This document shows, piece after piece, positions 8,338 to 16,730 of a DNA stretch of 64,000 bases. This stretch comes from Oceanicola sp. 22II-s10i. Lineage in GTDB: Bacteria > Pseudomonadota > Alphaproteobacteria > Rhodobacterales > Rhodobacteraceae. The DNA lies in contig NZ_AQQU01000008.1 of assembly GCF_002210105.1 (NCBI RefSeq), positions 124,001-188,000 of the forward strand, in the 5' to 3' direction. The notes under the pieces were generated by a model that made no database searches, was not told the DNA's origin, and saw nothing but the letters and a program-made list of their open reading frames with translations. The position numbers and the translations under genes were made by a program. Each line of letters opens with the position of its first letter. Position 1 is the stretch's first letter.

Positions 8338-9549
8338 ATGCTGGACAACGTCGTCATCTGTGAACCGGTGCGCACCCCGGTCGGCCGCTACGGCGGGCAG
8401 TTCAAGGACCTGCATGCACAGGACCTCGGCCGGACCGTCATCAAGGGCCTGATCGACCGCACCGGCCTGCCGGGCGAGCGTGTCGACGACGTGATCTTTG
8501 CCCAGTGCTATCCCACCATGGACGCCCCCGCGATCGGCCGTGTCGTCGGTCTGGACGCCGGTCTGCCGATTTCGATCGGCGGCTACCAGATCGACCGCCG
8601 CTGCGGCTCGGGCCTGCAGGCGGTGATCAGCGCGGTGCTTCAGGTCGCTTCGGGCGGCGCATCGCTGGTGATCGCGGGCGGCGCCGAGTCCATGTCGAAC
8701 GCGCCGTTCTACAGCACCGGCTACCGCTGGGGCGTCAAGGGCTCGGCCATGGTGTTCGACGACGCGCTGGCCAAGGGCCGTGTGACGGCGGGCGGCATGA
8801 ATTTCCCCGTTCCGGGCGGCATGCTGGAAACCGCCGAGAACCTGCGCCGCGAATATTCCGTCCCGCGCGAGGAGCAGGACGAGTTCGCCGTGGAATCGCA
8901 CCGCCGCGCCGTGGCCGCACAGCAGAACGGCCTGTTCGATGACGAGATCATCCCGGTCACTGTCAAGTCCCGCAAAGGCGACACGACCTATGACAAGGAC
9001 GAACACCCGCGCCCCGAGGCCTCGCTGGAGAGCATGGCCAAGCTGCGTCCGATCCGCGCGCGCGAGGATGCCGAGTCGACCGTCACCGCGGGCAATGCCA
9101 GCGGCCAGAACGACGGCGCGTCGGCCTGCATCGTCACCACCCGCGCGGTGGCCGATGAACTGGGCCTCAAGGTCTATGGCCGGATGAAGAGCTGGGCCGT
9201 CGCCGGTGTCGGCCCCGAGGTGATGGGCATCGGCCCGGTGCCGTCGGTCGCCAAGGCGCTGAAGCAGGCGGGGCTGGAGATGAAGGACATCGACCTGCTG
9301 GAACTGAACGAGGCCTTCGCGGCGCAGGTCTTGGCCTGCACCCGCGAATGGAAGCTGGGCAAGGACGACTTCGCCCGGATGAACGTCAACGGCTCGGGCA
9401 TTTCGCTGGGCCATCCGGTCGGCGCGACCGGGGGCCGTATCCTTGCCGGTCTCCTGCGCGAGATGGGGCGCCGCGAAGTGCGGTATGGCGTCGAGACCAT
9501 GTGCATCGGCGGCGGTCAGGGTCTGGCCGCGGTGTTCGAGCGGGTCTGA
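8338..9549 (+). CDS. Acetyl-CoA C-acyltransferase (thiolase)
   Basis: 403 residues. The nucleophilic Cys89 lies in RRCGSGLQA, the His of GISLGHPVGATGG and the second Cys389 in MCIGGGQGLA complete the thiolase active site, and NEAFAAQ is intact. It cleaves 3-ketoacyl-CoA to acetyl-CoA and a shortened acyl-CoA, or works in reverse. The ATG at 8338 is chosen because AAGAGGAGAG is just upstream and homologous N-termini start with the NVVICEPVRTPVGRYGG block; the frame is open further upstream to 8197. The 201-base gap suggests either readthrough from the upstream operon or its own promoter. A strong terminator follows. Confidence 0.92.
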   Translation: MLDNVVICEPVRTPVGRYGGQFKDLHAQDLGRTVIKGLIDRTGLPGERVDDVIFAQCYPTMDAPAIGRVVGLDAGLPISIGGYQIDRRCGSGLQAVISAVLQVASGGASLVIAGGAESMSNAPFYSTGYRWGVKGSAMVFDDALAKGRVTAGGMNFPVPGGMLETAENLRREYSVPREEQDEFAVESHRRAVAAQQNGLFDDEIIPVTVKSRKGDTTYDKDEHPRPEASLESMAKLRPIRAREDAESTVTAGNASGQNDGASACIVTTRAVADELGLKVYGRMKSWAVAGVGPEVMGIGPVPSVAKALKQAGLEMKDIDLLELNEAFAAQVLACTREWKLGKDDFARMNVNGSGISLGHPVGATGGRILAGLLREMGRREVRYGVETMCIGGGQGLAAVFERV

Positions 9550-9572
9550 GCCTCTGTCCTATAAAATGCGAA

Positions 9573-9604
9573 GGGCCGCCCGATCGGGCGGCCCGTTTTC
9601 GTTT
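9573..9604 (+). terminator. Rho-independent terminator after thiolase
   Basis: A perfect GC-rich stem, GGGCCGCCCG paired with CGGGCGGCCC around a central AT, at 9573-9594, is followed by GTTTTCGTTT. This is a textbook intrinsic terminator for the acyl-CoA operon and may also work in reverse for the convergent gene ending at 9621. Confidence 0.9.
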
Positions 9605-9620
9605 GAACCGGCGCGGTCCG

Positions 9621-10061
9621 TCACTCGGCCAGTTCGATCCGCACGCGCACCTCGCCCGAGCCGAGCAGCGCGTCCATCGGACCCTCGAACTGACCCAGAC
9701 GCAGCAGCCCGGCAGAGGACTGGAACGGCTTGTAGAACAGCGCGAGGTTGCCCCAGGGCCGGTACTGGGTGATGTCCCCGGCCTTGGGTGTATAGGCGCG
9801 GGGCGCGCCGGTGTCGTCCAGCTTGCGACCCAGATCGGCGACCTTCTCGGTGCCGTGGTAATCGCTCAGCGTCAGATCGAGCGGCAGCATGGCGGCAAAG
9901 TCCCGCGCGGGGGCATTGTCGTCGAGTGTGGCCGTCAGGACCTCCTGTCCGACAATGAACCTGATCCGTGTCATGCCAGCCTCCGCTGCCGTTTCGTTTG
10001 CGGTGACGGGCCCGGTCAACAGGATCGCCGTCAAAGCCGCTTTCGTTGGGAACCGCACCAT
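9621..10061 (-). CDS. Cyclophilin-like fold protein with N-terminal export signal
   Basis: 146 residues. After a short signal-like segment (KAALTAILLTGPVTANETAA) comes a domain of about 115 residues: RIRFIVGQEVLTATLDDN, RDFAAMLPLDLTLSDYHGTEKVADL, then GDITQYRPWGNLALFYKPF and a C-terminal beta strand. This matches the bacterial cyclophilin-like family (formerly DUF), a fold of unsettled function often next to oxidoreductases and cupins. The ATG at 10061 is preceded by AGGAGG; the frame is open to 10139 but that extension is not signal-like. It is divergent from the cupin gene across a 260-base region with CTCATGA dyads. Confidence 0.7.
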   Translation of the reverse strand: MVRFPTKAALTAILLTGPVTANETAAEAGMTRIRFIVGQEVLTATLDDNAPARDFAAMLPLDLTLSDYHGTEKVADLGRKLDDTGAPRAYTPKAGDITQYRPWGNLALFYKPFQSSAGLLRLGQFEGPMDALLGSGEVRVRIELAE

Positions 10062-10134
10062 TGCGTCCTCCTGGGATTTCCCGGTCAGTCTAGCTTGTCC
10101 GGTTCCGGCGGTCAGTGGCGGAAATCGACTGACA

Positions 10135-10155
10135 CTCATGATCCCGGTTCATGAG
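10135..10155. promoter_or_regulatory. CTCATGA inverted repeat, candidate LysR operator
   Basis: CTCATGA (10135-10141) and TCATGAG (10149-10155) form a perfect seven-base inverted repeat with a seven-base spacer, in the divergent region between the cyclophilin-like gene and the exported cupin gene. Length and symmetry suit a LysR-type site, and a LysR gene lies 1.8 kb downstream with related elements beside it. Confidence 0.5.
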
Positions 10156-10192
10156 CGACAGGATCGTCCTCCCCGATCGGTGCGCGCGTTTG

Positions 10193-10207
10193 ATGAGCGC
10201 GCCTCAT
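10193..10207. promoter_or_regulatory. ATGAG-N5-CTCAT dyad, candidate LysR box
   Basis: ATGAG (10193-10197) and CTCAT (10203-10207) flank CGCGC. The inner TGAG-N5-CTCA satisfies the T-N11-A rule for LysR boxes. It is 38 bases downstream of the 10135-10155 dyad, giving a two-site layout upstream of the cupin gene. Confidence 0.45.
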
Positions 10208-10321
10208 GGATGCAATCGCCCTCGGGCGCATTATCCCGGACGCCGGTCGGCATACCTCATGGCCACAGGCACCGCCTGACCATGGCCCCAAGGCCGCCAC
10301 CGACAACGGAGACGACCAGAC

Positions 10322-10792
10322 ATGAAACGCTTTATTGCCCCCGCCATCGCCACCACGCTTGCCCTCGCGTTCGCCGCGCCGGCAGCGGTCGCGCAGTCCA
10401 TGACCGTGACCAAGGCCGAGGACCGCGCCGGACAGGTCGGCAGCGCCGAGACCTTCACCGGCACCGCCTATGTCGCGCCGGTCTTCCCGCCGGAAATGGC
10501 GGGCGTCAGCGCGGGCGAAGTCACCTTCCTGCCGGGCGCGCGGTCCGCATGGCACACCCACCCCGCCGGCCAGATGCTGGTCGTGACGCATGGCACCGGC
10601 TGGGTGCAGGAACGCGGGCAGGAGAAGCAGGTCATGCAGGCCGGCGACGTGGTCTGGTGTCCGCCTGAGGTCGAGCACTGGCACGGCGCGACCGACGCCA
10701 CCTCGGTCACCCACTACGCGATCCAGGCTTCGGTCGATGGATCCGCCGTGACATGGGGCGAGCATGTCACCGACGAAGAATACGCCGACTGA
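10322..10792 (+). CDS. Exported cupin-domain protein
   Basis: 156 residues with a clear Sec signal peptide (MKRFIAPAIATTLALAFAA, likely cleavage after AVA). The remainder is one cupin barrel with metal-ligand motifs: G[13 protein letters not shown] (two His), the following Gln, and GDVVWCPPEVEHWHGA (His in motif 2). The pattern resembles small manganese cupins including hydroxynitrile-lyase-like proteins, but the reaction cannot be deduced. It is a close paralogue of the cytosolic cupin at 14438 (shared blocks [22 protein letters not shown]). It probably starts an operon with the PQQ dehydrogenase. Confidence 0.82.
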   Translation: MKRFIAPAIATTLALAFAAPAAVAQSMTVTKAEDRAGQVGSAETFTGTAYVAPVFPPEMAGVSAGEVTFLPGARSAWHTHPAGQMLVVTHGTGWVQERGQEKQVMQAGDVVWCPPEVEHWHGATDATSVTHYAIQASVDGSAVTWGEHVTDEEYAD

Positions 10793-10853
10793 CAGGCGGT
10801 GCGGCGCGCGATCCAAGTCGCGCGCCGCGAACCCGGATACCGGAGGGATTTCG

Positions 10854-11867
10854 ATGAACCGCCTCAAGACCGCCATCGCCGCAACCCTGCTCGCGCTTCC
10901 CGTCGCCGCGCCCCTGTCGGCGCAGACGCCCGAGACCGTGCTGACCGGCCTCGACTACCCGTGGGACATCGAGGCGCATGACGGCGCGATCTACATCACC
11001 GAAAAGGCGGGCACGCTCGGCATCTGGCGCGACGGGGCGTTCCGCCGTCTGCCGGTCCACACCAGCGAACCGGTGCTGAACGACCGGGGCGGCGGGTTGC
11101 TCGGACTGGCGCTGAGCCCCGATTTCGCCGGGACGGGCCGCGTGGTGCTGTATCAGCACTACGGCACCCCCGACGACCGTCGCAACAGGGTGATCGAGGC
11201 GGTGCTGGATGGCGAGGCATGGCGCGAGACGCGGGTGCTGCTGGACGGCATTCCGGGCCATTCGCTCTACAACGGCGGGCGCGTCGCCTTCGGGCCGGAC
11301 GGGATGCTCTACGTCAGCACCGGCTGGACCGAGAACCGGCAGCGTCCGCAGGACATGGAGAGCCTCGCCGGCAAGATCCTGCGACTGACGCCCGACGGCA
11401 CGGTGCCACAGGACAACCCGGTCGCCGGTTCGCCGGTCTGGTCGTTGGGACACCGCAATCCGCAGGGGCTGGCGTGGGACGGCGACGGACAGCTTTTCGC
11501 GGCCGAGCACGGGCAGTCCGGTCACGACGAAGTGAACCGGATCGAGGCGGGCGCGAATTTCGGCTGGCCGCTGATCCAGGGCGACGAGACCGGCGAGGGC
11601 CTGCAACCGCCCTTGGCACATTCGGGCGGAACGACCTGGGCACCCTCCGGCCTGGCCTGGGACGGCGACCGCCTGCTGGTCGCGGCCCTGCGGGACGGAG
11701 GTCTGCTGTCGGTGACGCCGGACGGCGCGGTTTCGGCCGCGGTCGACATCGGCGCGCGGACGCGGGACGTGCTGGTCACTGACGAGGGGATATGGGCGAT
11801 CACCACCACGCGGTCGCCGCGCCGTGACGGGCCGTCCGACGACCGGCTGGTGCTGATCCGCCGGTGA
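10854..11867 (+). CDS. PQQ-dependent aldose sugar dehydrogenase, exported (YliI-like)
   Basis: 337 residues. A signal peptide (KTAIAATLLALPVAAPLSA) leads into a six-bladed propeller. Family hallmarks are present: LDYPWDIEAHDG, ITEKAGTLGIW, DRGGGLLGLALSPDF, the blade motif GPDGMLYVSTGW, SLAGKILRLTPDG, SLGHRNPQGLAWD, and EHGQSGHDEVNRIEAGANFGWP. These match soluble PQQ-dependent aldose dehydrogenases that oxidise sugars in the periplasm. No PQQ biosynthesis gene is in the window. The ATG at 10854 follows GGAGGG. Spacing of about 60 bases from the exported cupin suggests cotranscription. Confidence 0.88.
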   Translation: MNRLKTAIAATLLALPVAAPLSAQTPETVLTGLDYPWDIEAHDGAIYITEKAGTLGIWRDGAFRRLPVHTSEPVLNDRGGGLLGLALSPDFAGTGRVVLYQHYGTPDDRRNRVIEAVLDGEAWRETRVLLDGIPGHSLYNGGRVAFGPDGMLYVSTGWTENRQRPQDMESLAGKILRLTPDGTVPQDNPVAGSPVWSLGHRNPQGLAWDGDGQLFAAEHGQSGHDEVNRIEAGANFGWPLIQGDETGEGLQPPLAHSGGTTWAPSGLAWDGDRLLVAALRDGGLLSVTPDGAVSAAVDIGARTRDVLVTDEGIWAITTTRSPRRDGPSDDRLVLIRR

Positions 11868-11886
11868 GGGCCGAGGACAATCCATA

Positions 11887-11899
11887 GACTCCATGAGTC
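11887..11899. promoter_or_regulatory. GACTC-CAT-GAGTC dyad before LysR gene
   Basis: A perfect five-base dyad with a three-base spacer, containing CATGAG, 27 bases before the LysR start. It is related to the CATGAG elements at 10135-10207 and 12863-12880 and could mediate autoregulation. Confidence 0.4.
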
Positions 11900-11926
11900 G
11901 CGTGCATATATCTGAGGGGACCACCA

Positions 11927-12856
11927 ATGATCCTGGACAGTCAGCTCAAGGCGACCCTCATGCTGCGCGAGAATATCAACGACCTCATCGCCTTGGCCGC
12001 CGTGGCCGAGGAGCGGAGCTTCACGAAGGCGGCGGCACGGCTGAACGTGTCGCAATCGGCGCTGAGCCACACGATCAAGGGGCTGGAACAGCGCCTCGGC
12101 CTGCGGCTGCTGACGCGGACCACCCGCTCGGTCGCCCCGACGATCGAGGGCGAGGACCTGCTGGCCACGCTGAACCCCTGTTTCGAGAAGATTGAGGCGC
12201 GGCTTCAGGCGCTCAATGACTCCCGCGACCAGCCCACCGGGACGGTCCGGATCGTCGCGGTGGAATACGCCATCGAGTCGATCCTCTGGCCCAAGCTGTC
12301 GCCCGTGCTTAAGGAATACCCGGCGGTGAAGGTCGAGTTCGTGATGGACTATGGCTATACCGATCTGGCGGAATCCCAGTGCGATGCGGGCGTGCGCTAT
12401 GGCGAGCAGGTCAGCGATGGCATGATCGCCATGCGGATCGGCCCGGACGAGCGGATGATCTGCGTCGGCGCGCCCGACTATTTCGATGCGGCGGGCGTGC
12501 CCGAAACGCCGCAGGACCTGACCGATCACCGCTGCATCAACCTGCGCCTGTCGACCCATGGCGCGCTTTACGCGTGGGAGTTCGAGGATCGCGAAGGGAC
12601 CGAGATCCGGGTCAAGGTTCAGGGGCAGGCCTGTTTCAACACGATCAACCCCGTGATGCGCGCGGCGCGGGACGGGCACGGGCTGGCGCTGATCCCCGAA
12701 CGGCTGGCGCAGCCCCTGCTGGACGCGGGCGAGCTGCGGACCTGCCTCGATGACTACTGCCCGTCCTTTCCGGGCTTCCACCTCTACTATCCCAGTCGAC
12801 AGCGCCCGTCCTCGGCCTTCGAGGTCGTTCTGGAGGCGCTGCGCGAGAAGGCCTGA
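11927..12856 (+). CDS. LysR family transcriptional regulator
   Basis: 309 residues. The winged helix-turn-helix at the N-terminus is typical (DLIALAAVAEERSFTKAAARLNVSQSALSHTIKGLEQRLGLRLLTRTTRS), followed by a periplasmic-binding-protein-like effector domain (GTVRIVAVEYAIESILWPKLSPVLKEYP). The second half resembles the CrgA/DmlR subgroup. GAGGGGACC lies before the ATG. It sits between the cupin/PQQ dehydrogenase genes and the carboxymuconolactone-decarboxylase group, all on the same strand, and is the natural regulator of both. The effector is unknown. Confidence 0.92.
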   Translation: MILDSQLKATLMLRENINDLIALAAVAEERSFTKAAARLNVSQSALSHTIKGLEQRLGLRLLTRTTRSVAPTIEGEDLLATLNPCFEKIEARLQALNDSRDQPTGTVRIVAVEYAIESILWPKLSPVLKEYPAVKVEFVMDYGYTDLAESQCDAGVRYGEQVSDGMIAMRIGPDERMICVGAPDYFDAAGVPETPQDLTDHRCINLRLSTHGALYAWEFEDREGTEIRVKVQGQACFNTINPVMRAARDGHGLALIPERLAQPLLDAGELRTCLDDYCPSFPGFHLYYPSRQRPSSAFEVVLEALREKA

Positions 12857-12862
12857 GGACTG

Positions 12863-12880
12863 ATGAGCGGCGGTCATGAG
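12863..12880. repeat. ATGAG direct repeat before CMD gene
   Basis: ATGAG at 12863-12867 and again at 12876-12880, the second inside TCATGAG, in the 106-base gap between the LysR gene and the carboxymuconolactone-decarboxylase gene. It repeats the half-site of the 10135-10155 dyad. Confidence 0.4.
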
Positions 12881-12962
12881 TGGCTTGAGCCGCCGCCCCA
12901 TTAAGTCCGCATGGACCCGCCCCAGATCCTTGTGACAGACACCGCACCACAAGGAGACGCGC

Positions 12963-13724
12963 ATGAGAACCCTGATCGCAACTTCGGCCTTTGCCCTGAT
13001 GGCCAACACCGCCACCGCACAGGACGTGTCCACCACGCTGCGCGAGGCCGTCGGCCGGGTCGCGCCCGCGCTGGAGGCCTATTCGGGCGAGGGGCTGTTC
13101 GGCACCGTCTGGACCGCCGATGCCCTTTCGGTCCGCGACCGGGCGCTCGTGACCTTCGCCGCCCTGACGACCCGGCACGAGACTGAGAACCTCGGCGCCT
13201 TCGTCGAATTGGCGCTGGATGCCGGCGTGACCCCGGCGGAGCTGTCGGAAACGATCACCCATCTGGCCTTCTACACCGGCTGGGGCAACGCGACCGCCGC
13301 GGCAGAGGCGATGGCCCCGGTCTACGAGGCGCGCGGCATCGCGGTCGAGGATCTGCCCGCGGCCGACCCCGAACTGCTGCCCCTGAACGAAGAGGCCGAG
13401 GCCGCCCGCCAGGAGAACGTGCAGGGCAACTTCGGCAACGTCAGCCAGAGCATGGTCGACTACACCGAGCAGATGCTGTTCCTCGACCTCTGGCTGCGTC
13501 CGGCGCTGGAACCGCGCGACCGCAGCCTCGTGACCGTGGCGGCCCTGATCGCCGCCGGTCAGCCAGAGCAGATGACCTTTCACCTGAACCGGGCGATGGA
13601 CAACGGCCTGACGCAGGAAGAGGCGGGCGCGATGCTGTCGCACCTCGCGTTCTACGCGGGCTGGCCCAAGGTCTTTTCGGCCATGCCGGTCGCCAAGCAG
13701 GTGTTCGAGTCGCGCAGCGAATGA
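12963..13724 (+). CDS. Exported tandem carboxymuconolactone decarboxylase-family protein
   Basis: 253 residues. A short signal peptide (IATSAFALMANTATA) precedes two CMD/AhpD-like helical repeats: first LSVRDRALVTFAALTTRHETENLGAFVELALDAGVTPAELSETITHLAFYTGW, second LEPRDRSLVTVAALIAAGQPEQMTFHLNRAMDNGLTQEEAGAMLSHLAFYAGW. Neither repeat has the CxxC pair of AhpD, so a peroxidase-reductase role is unlikely. Fused CMD pairs beside cupins are common, yet no reaction is established for most. The signal peptide is notable because enzymatic CMD proteins are usually cytosolic. It overlaps the frame of the next gene but that gene starts later. Confidence 0.85.
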   Translation: MRTLIATSAFALMANTATAQDVSTTLREAVGRVAPALEAYSGEGLFGTVWTADALSVRDRALVTFAALTTRHETENLGAFVELALDAGVTPAELSETITHLAFYTGWGNATAAAEAMAPVYEARGIAVEDLPAADPELLPLNEEAEAARQENVQGNFGNVSQSMVDYTEQMLFLDLWLRPALEPRDRSLVTVAALIAAGQPEQMTFHLNRAMDNGLTQEEAGAMLSHLAFYAGWPKVFSAMPVAKQVFESRSE

Positions 13725-13774
13725 CACAGTCGGTCCGGCGAGGCAGCCCCGCCGGACCACCCACGGAGACGGAA

Positions 13775-14416
13775 ATGAAGATCGGAATCCTTGGCAGCGG
13801 GCTCATGGGCGGCAAGCTTGGCCGCATCTGGGCGGCCTGCGGGCACGAGGTCACCTTTGCCTACGCCCGCAGCCAGTCCAGGCTGGACCGCTTCGCGCGG
13901 GACGCCGGTGCGGCCAGCGGGACAGTGGCCGAGGCGGTCGCCGGGGCCGATGCCGTGCTGCTGGCCGTGCACTGGTCACGGACCGGCGAGGTGCTGGCGC
14001 AGGCGGGCGATCTGGCGGGCACGGTCGTGCTGAACTGCTGCGTGCCGCTGGACGACGCCAATGAAAATATCGTGGTCGGCATGACCACCTCGGGGGCCGA
14101 GGAGCTTGCCCGGCTGCGCCCCGAGGCCCGCTGGGTGTCGTGCTTCAACACCAACCCCTCGGAAAGTTTCGAACCCGTGTTCCGCAGCAAGGGCGTCGGG
14201 GACGGCCCTGCGCCTCAGGTCCTGACCTGCAGCGATGATGCCGGGGCGCGGGCGGTGGCGGGCGACCTGATCCGTGACATCGGGTTCGACCCGCTGGACT
14301 GCGGGCCGCTGCGGAACGCACGGTTCATCGAACCCTTCGCGCTGGCGACCGTCGAGCTGGCCTATGTCCAGCCCGGCGGGCCGGCGCTGACCTATCGTTT
14401 TGACAAGCTGCGCTGA
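13775..14416 (+). CDS. NAD(P)-binding protein, F420-dependent NADP oxidoreductase-like
   Basis: 213 residues. The Rossmann motif is at the very N-terminus (MKIGILGSGLMGGKLG), followed by TFAYARSQSRLDRFARDAG, in which the basic residues after beta-2 suggest NADP. GADAVLLAVHWSRTGEVL and the later SCFNTNPSE block match the F420-dependent NADP reductase/6PGDH-like family, many members of which no longer use F420. The ATG at 13775 has CGGAGACGG before it; the open frame starts at 13721 and overlaps the CMD gene, but the extension lacks the fold. It lies in a run CMD - reductase - cupin, suggesting one pathway. Confidence 0.75.
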   Translation: MKIGILGSGLMGGKLGRIWAACGHEVTFAYARSQSRLDRFARDAGAASGTVAEAVAGADAVLLAVHWSRTGEVLAQAGDLAGTVVLNCCVPLDDANENIVVGMTTSGAEELARLRPEARWVSCFNTNPSESFEPVFRSKGVGDGPAPQVLTCSDDAGARAVAGDLIRDIGFDPLDCGPLRNARFIEPFALATVELAYVQPGGPALTYRFDKLR

Positions 14417-14437
14417 GCGCGCAGGGAAAGGACCACC

Positions 14438-14833
14438 ATGAAGATCGTTCGTTCGGGCACCATGCCCTCCAACCCCGGCCCCGGTGACTATTTCACCGGA
14501 ACCGTCCGCATCGACCCGCTGTTCCAGGCCGAGGCGCCGGGCCGCACCAGCGGCGCGCAGGTCACGTTCGAGCCGGGCGCGCGCACCGCGTGGCACACGC
14601 ACCCTGCCGGTCAGACCCTGATCGTCACCTTCGGCCGTGGCCGCGTCCAGCGCGAGGGCGGCCCCATCGAGGAAATCAGCCAGGGCGATGTCGTCTGGTT
14701 CCCGGCCGGCGAAAAGCACTGGCACGGTGCATCGCCCGAAACGGCGATGAGCCACATCGCCATCCAGGAAAGCATCGACGGCACGGCTGTGACGTGGATG
14801 GAAAAGGTCTCGGACACCGATTACGGCGGCTGA
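14438..14833 (+). CDS. Cytosolic cupin-domain protein
   Basis: 131 residues, no signal peptide. It contains one cupin fold with [17 protein letters not shown] (metal His pair and Gln) and [16 protein letters not shown]. It is a paralogue of the exported cupin at 10322, sharing most of the barrel core but lacking the leader, so one reaction may run on both sides of the membrane or the two may act on related compounds. AGGGAAAGGACC precedes the ATG. It is the last gene of the LysR-side group; the convergent glycosidase gene follows after 24 bases. Confidence 0.82.
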   Translation: MKIVRSGTMPSNPGPGDYFTGTVRIDPLFQAEAPGRTSGAQVTFEPGARTAWHTHPAGQTLIVTFGRGRVQREGGPIEEISQGDVVWFPAGEKHWHGASPETAMSHIAIQESIDGTAVTWMEKVSDTDYGG

Positions 14834-14857
14834 CCGTAGCGCTCGCGCGCGCCCCGC

Positions 14858-16537
14858 TCAGCCGGGGCGCCGCAGGGTGATCCGGTAGGCGGTCAGGTCG
14901 CCGTCGGCGCTGCCGCCTGCCGATACGGCGATTTCCAGCGTGTCGCCCGTGTTGAGCGCCAGATCCGCACGCTCGAAGGCATAGCGGTCCCGACCCGTCC
15001 AGCGCCCGATCGCGGTGCCATTGCGGCGGACCGTCACGGTAATCCCGTCCCCGCCGTCACCCAGAACCTCGAAATTGGCCTTAACGTCCAGCCGCATCGG
15101 CTCGGGCGCGGTGAAGGCGTGCACGATCTCGACCGGCTGTCCTGACGATGAGACGGGCAGAATCACGTTCGCCAGCAGCCGGGCGCTCTCGTCCTCGGGC
15201 AGGCCCAGCCACGGGGTCCACGGGCGGCCGGGCTTGTCCTGTCCGGGCATGGTCTGCAGGTCAAACTCTTTGGTGCCATACCGCAGGAAGCGGCGGAACG
15301 GGTCGGACGAGGTGCCGGGGCGGTCGGGGTCTGGAAAAGTGAACTGGTGAAAGCTGTCGGCGATCACGCCCTGAGGGCCCAGCCGATAGTCGCGCCCCGC
15401 CTTGATCGGGCGATCGGAGAGCAGGATCACCGGCGCGTCGGTCTGCAGGGTGAACTGGTCGCCGTCCAGCGGCGCTCCGGTGGCATCCACGGCCCGGACA
15501 TCCGGTGCCAGCACTGTCAGTTCGCGCGGTTCGCCCCAGATCACCAGTACACGCTCGTCAAACAGGCAGCCGTAGGTGACCGGATCGGGCGACGCATCAA
15601 TGACCGCGCGCCCCTCCATCCGGTCGCGGACCAGCGTCCATGAGTCGAAGGCGGGCGTGGTCTGAAGGTCGGCGCCGATTAGCGGGACGAAGCCGTCGCC
15701 ACGTTCGTTCAGGGCATACCACGCCAGCCGGGATACGCCGGACAGTGCCATCTGGCAGTAGCCGCGCAGGAAGGTGTTGGCGGCCTCGGCCGTCGACTCC
15801 GACCCGAACTCCGTGATCTCGACAGGCATCTCGGCCAGCCCCGGCAGCCGCCGCATCACGTCGATTTCGCGGCGCAGCTGGTCGACCGGCGTGTCGTAGG
15901 GATGCAGCGCGATGCTGTCCATGTAGTCGGCCGCGCCAAGCTCCAGCATCCGGCGCAGGTAGCCGGTCGGCACCGAATGCACCCCGCCGCCGATGATCCG
16001 CACCTCGGGCCGCACGGCGCGGACCTGTTCGTGCACGGATTGCAGCAGGGCGGTGTAGGCGGCGGCGCGGGCGTCGAGGTCGCGGTCGCGCAGGGGCCCC
16101 GAGACGAAGCCGTCGCTGTTGAACTCGTTGCCCACCTCGACCGAGGTCACTTCGGGGAAACGCTGGACGACGGCGGCGGCGTGGCGTCCGAACCCGCGCA
16201 CCGCGCGTGTGCCGAGCGGCGTCGCACCGTCCTCGTAGTTCTGGTGGCCGTTGTTCACCAGCAGGCTGACCGTGCCGCCCGCCGCGCCGATCCGGTCGGG
16301 GTAGTTCGAAAGCGGTGTGTCGAAGCGGAACCGGCCGTCGTCGCCTTCGGTCCGGAACCAGAACAGCTCGTCCCGGAAATCGCGGACCCCGAGCGAGAGT
16401 GCGCGGTCGAGCAGATCGGGCGGCATCGACTGGCCGAAACTGGAGGCGACAGCCAAGGCAGGGCCCCTGAGGTCGAGCGCCTGAGCCCCCCCGGACAGGC
16501 CGGTGCAGAGTGCCAGCAAGAGACCGAAACCGCGCAT
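14858..16537 (-). CDS. Secreted clan-A glycoside hydrolase (GH39/GH5-like)
   Basis: 559 residues. A signal peptide (GFGLLLALCTGLSGGAQA) precedes a TIM barrel with the two clan-A glutamates in place: Glu138 in VEVGNEFNSDG (acid/base) and Glu243 in EITEFGSES (nucleophile). YMDSIALHPYDTP is the strand between them. A beta-rich C-terminal part of about 230 residues follows (ending TVRRNGTAIGRWTGRD, TLEIAVSAGG), probably a carbohydrate-binding or accessory domain. It is divergent from the polysaccharide polymerase gene, so it likely trims or releases the exopolysaccharide outside the cytoplasm. The family number and sugar specificity are uncertain. Confidence 0.75.
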   Translation of the reverse strand: MRGFGLLLALCTGLSGGAQALDLRGPALAVASSFGQSMPPDLLDRALSLGVRDFRDELFWFRTEGDDGRFRFDTPLSNYPDRIGAAGGTVSLLVNNGHQNYEDGATPLGTRAVRGFGRHAAAVVQRFPEVTSVEVGNEFNSDGFVSGPLRDRDLDARAAAYTALLQSVHEQVRAVRPEVRIIGGGVHSVPTGYLRRMLELGAADYMDSIALHPYDTPVDQLRREIDVMRRLPGLAEMPVEITEFGSESTAEAANTFLRGYCQMALSGVSRLAWYALNERGDGFVPLIGADLQTTPAFDSWTLVRDRMEGRAVIDASPDPVTYGCLFDERVLVIWGEPRELTVLAPDVRAVDATGAPLDGDQFTLQTDAPVILLSDRPIKAGRDYRLGPQGVIADSFHQFTFPDPDRPGTSSDPFRRFLRYGTKEFDLQTMPGQDKPGRPWTPWLGLPEDESARLLANVILPVSSSGQPVEIVHAFTAPEPMRLDVKANFEVLGDGGDGITVTVRRNGTAIGRWTGRDRYAFERADLALNTGDTLEIAVSAGGSADGDLTAYRITLRRPG

Positions 16538-16730
16538 TCAACCGCTCCTCCACCTGTTCCTCCGACACTGGGGGCTTCGCGCCCGGCGCGCAAGCGGAGC
16601 AGGAAATTGTCCCCGTTTCGTGAACACTTGCGGGTCGCTCCGTGCTCTTGTCCGGCAGCCGGGACAATGCACGCGGCGGTGAGGTCCGGCGATCTTGACG
16701 CAGCGGGGTCCGAGGCCCCCATAACACCCC

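Noticed and set aside
14848-14871. GC-rich hairpin between the convergent cupin and glycosidase genes
   Set aside because: No T-run on either strand, and it overlaps the stop codon of the glycosidase gene; not enough for a terminator call.
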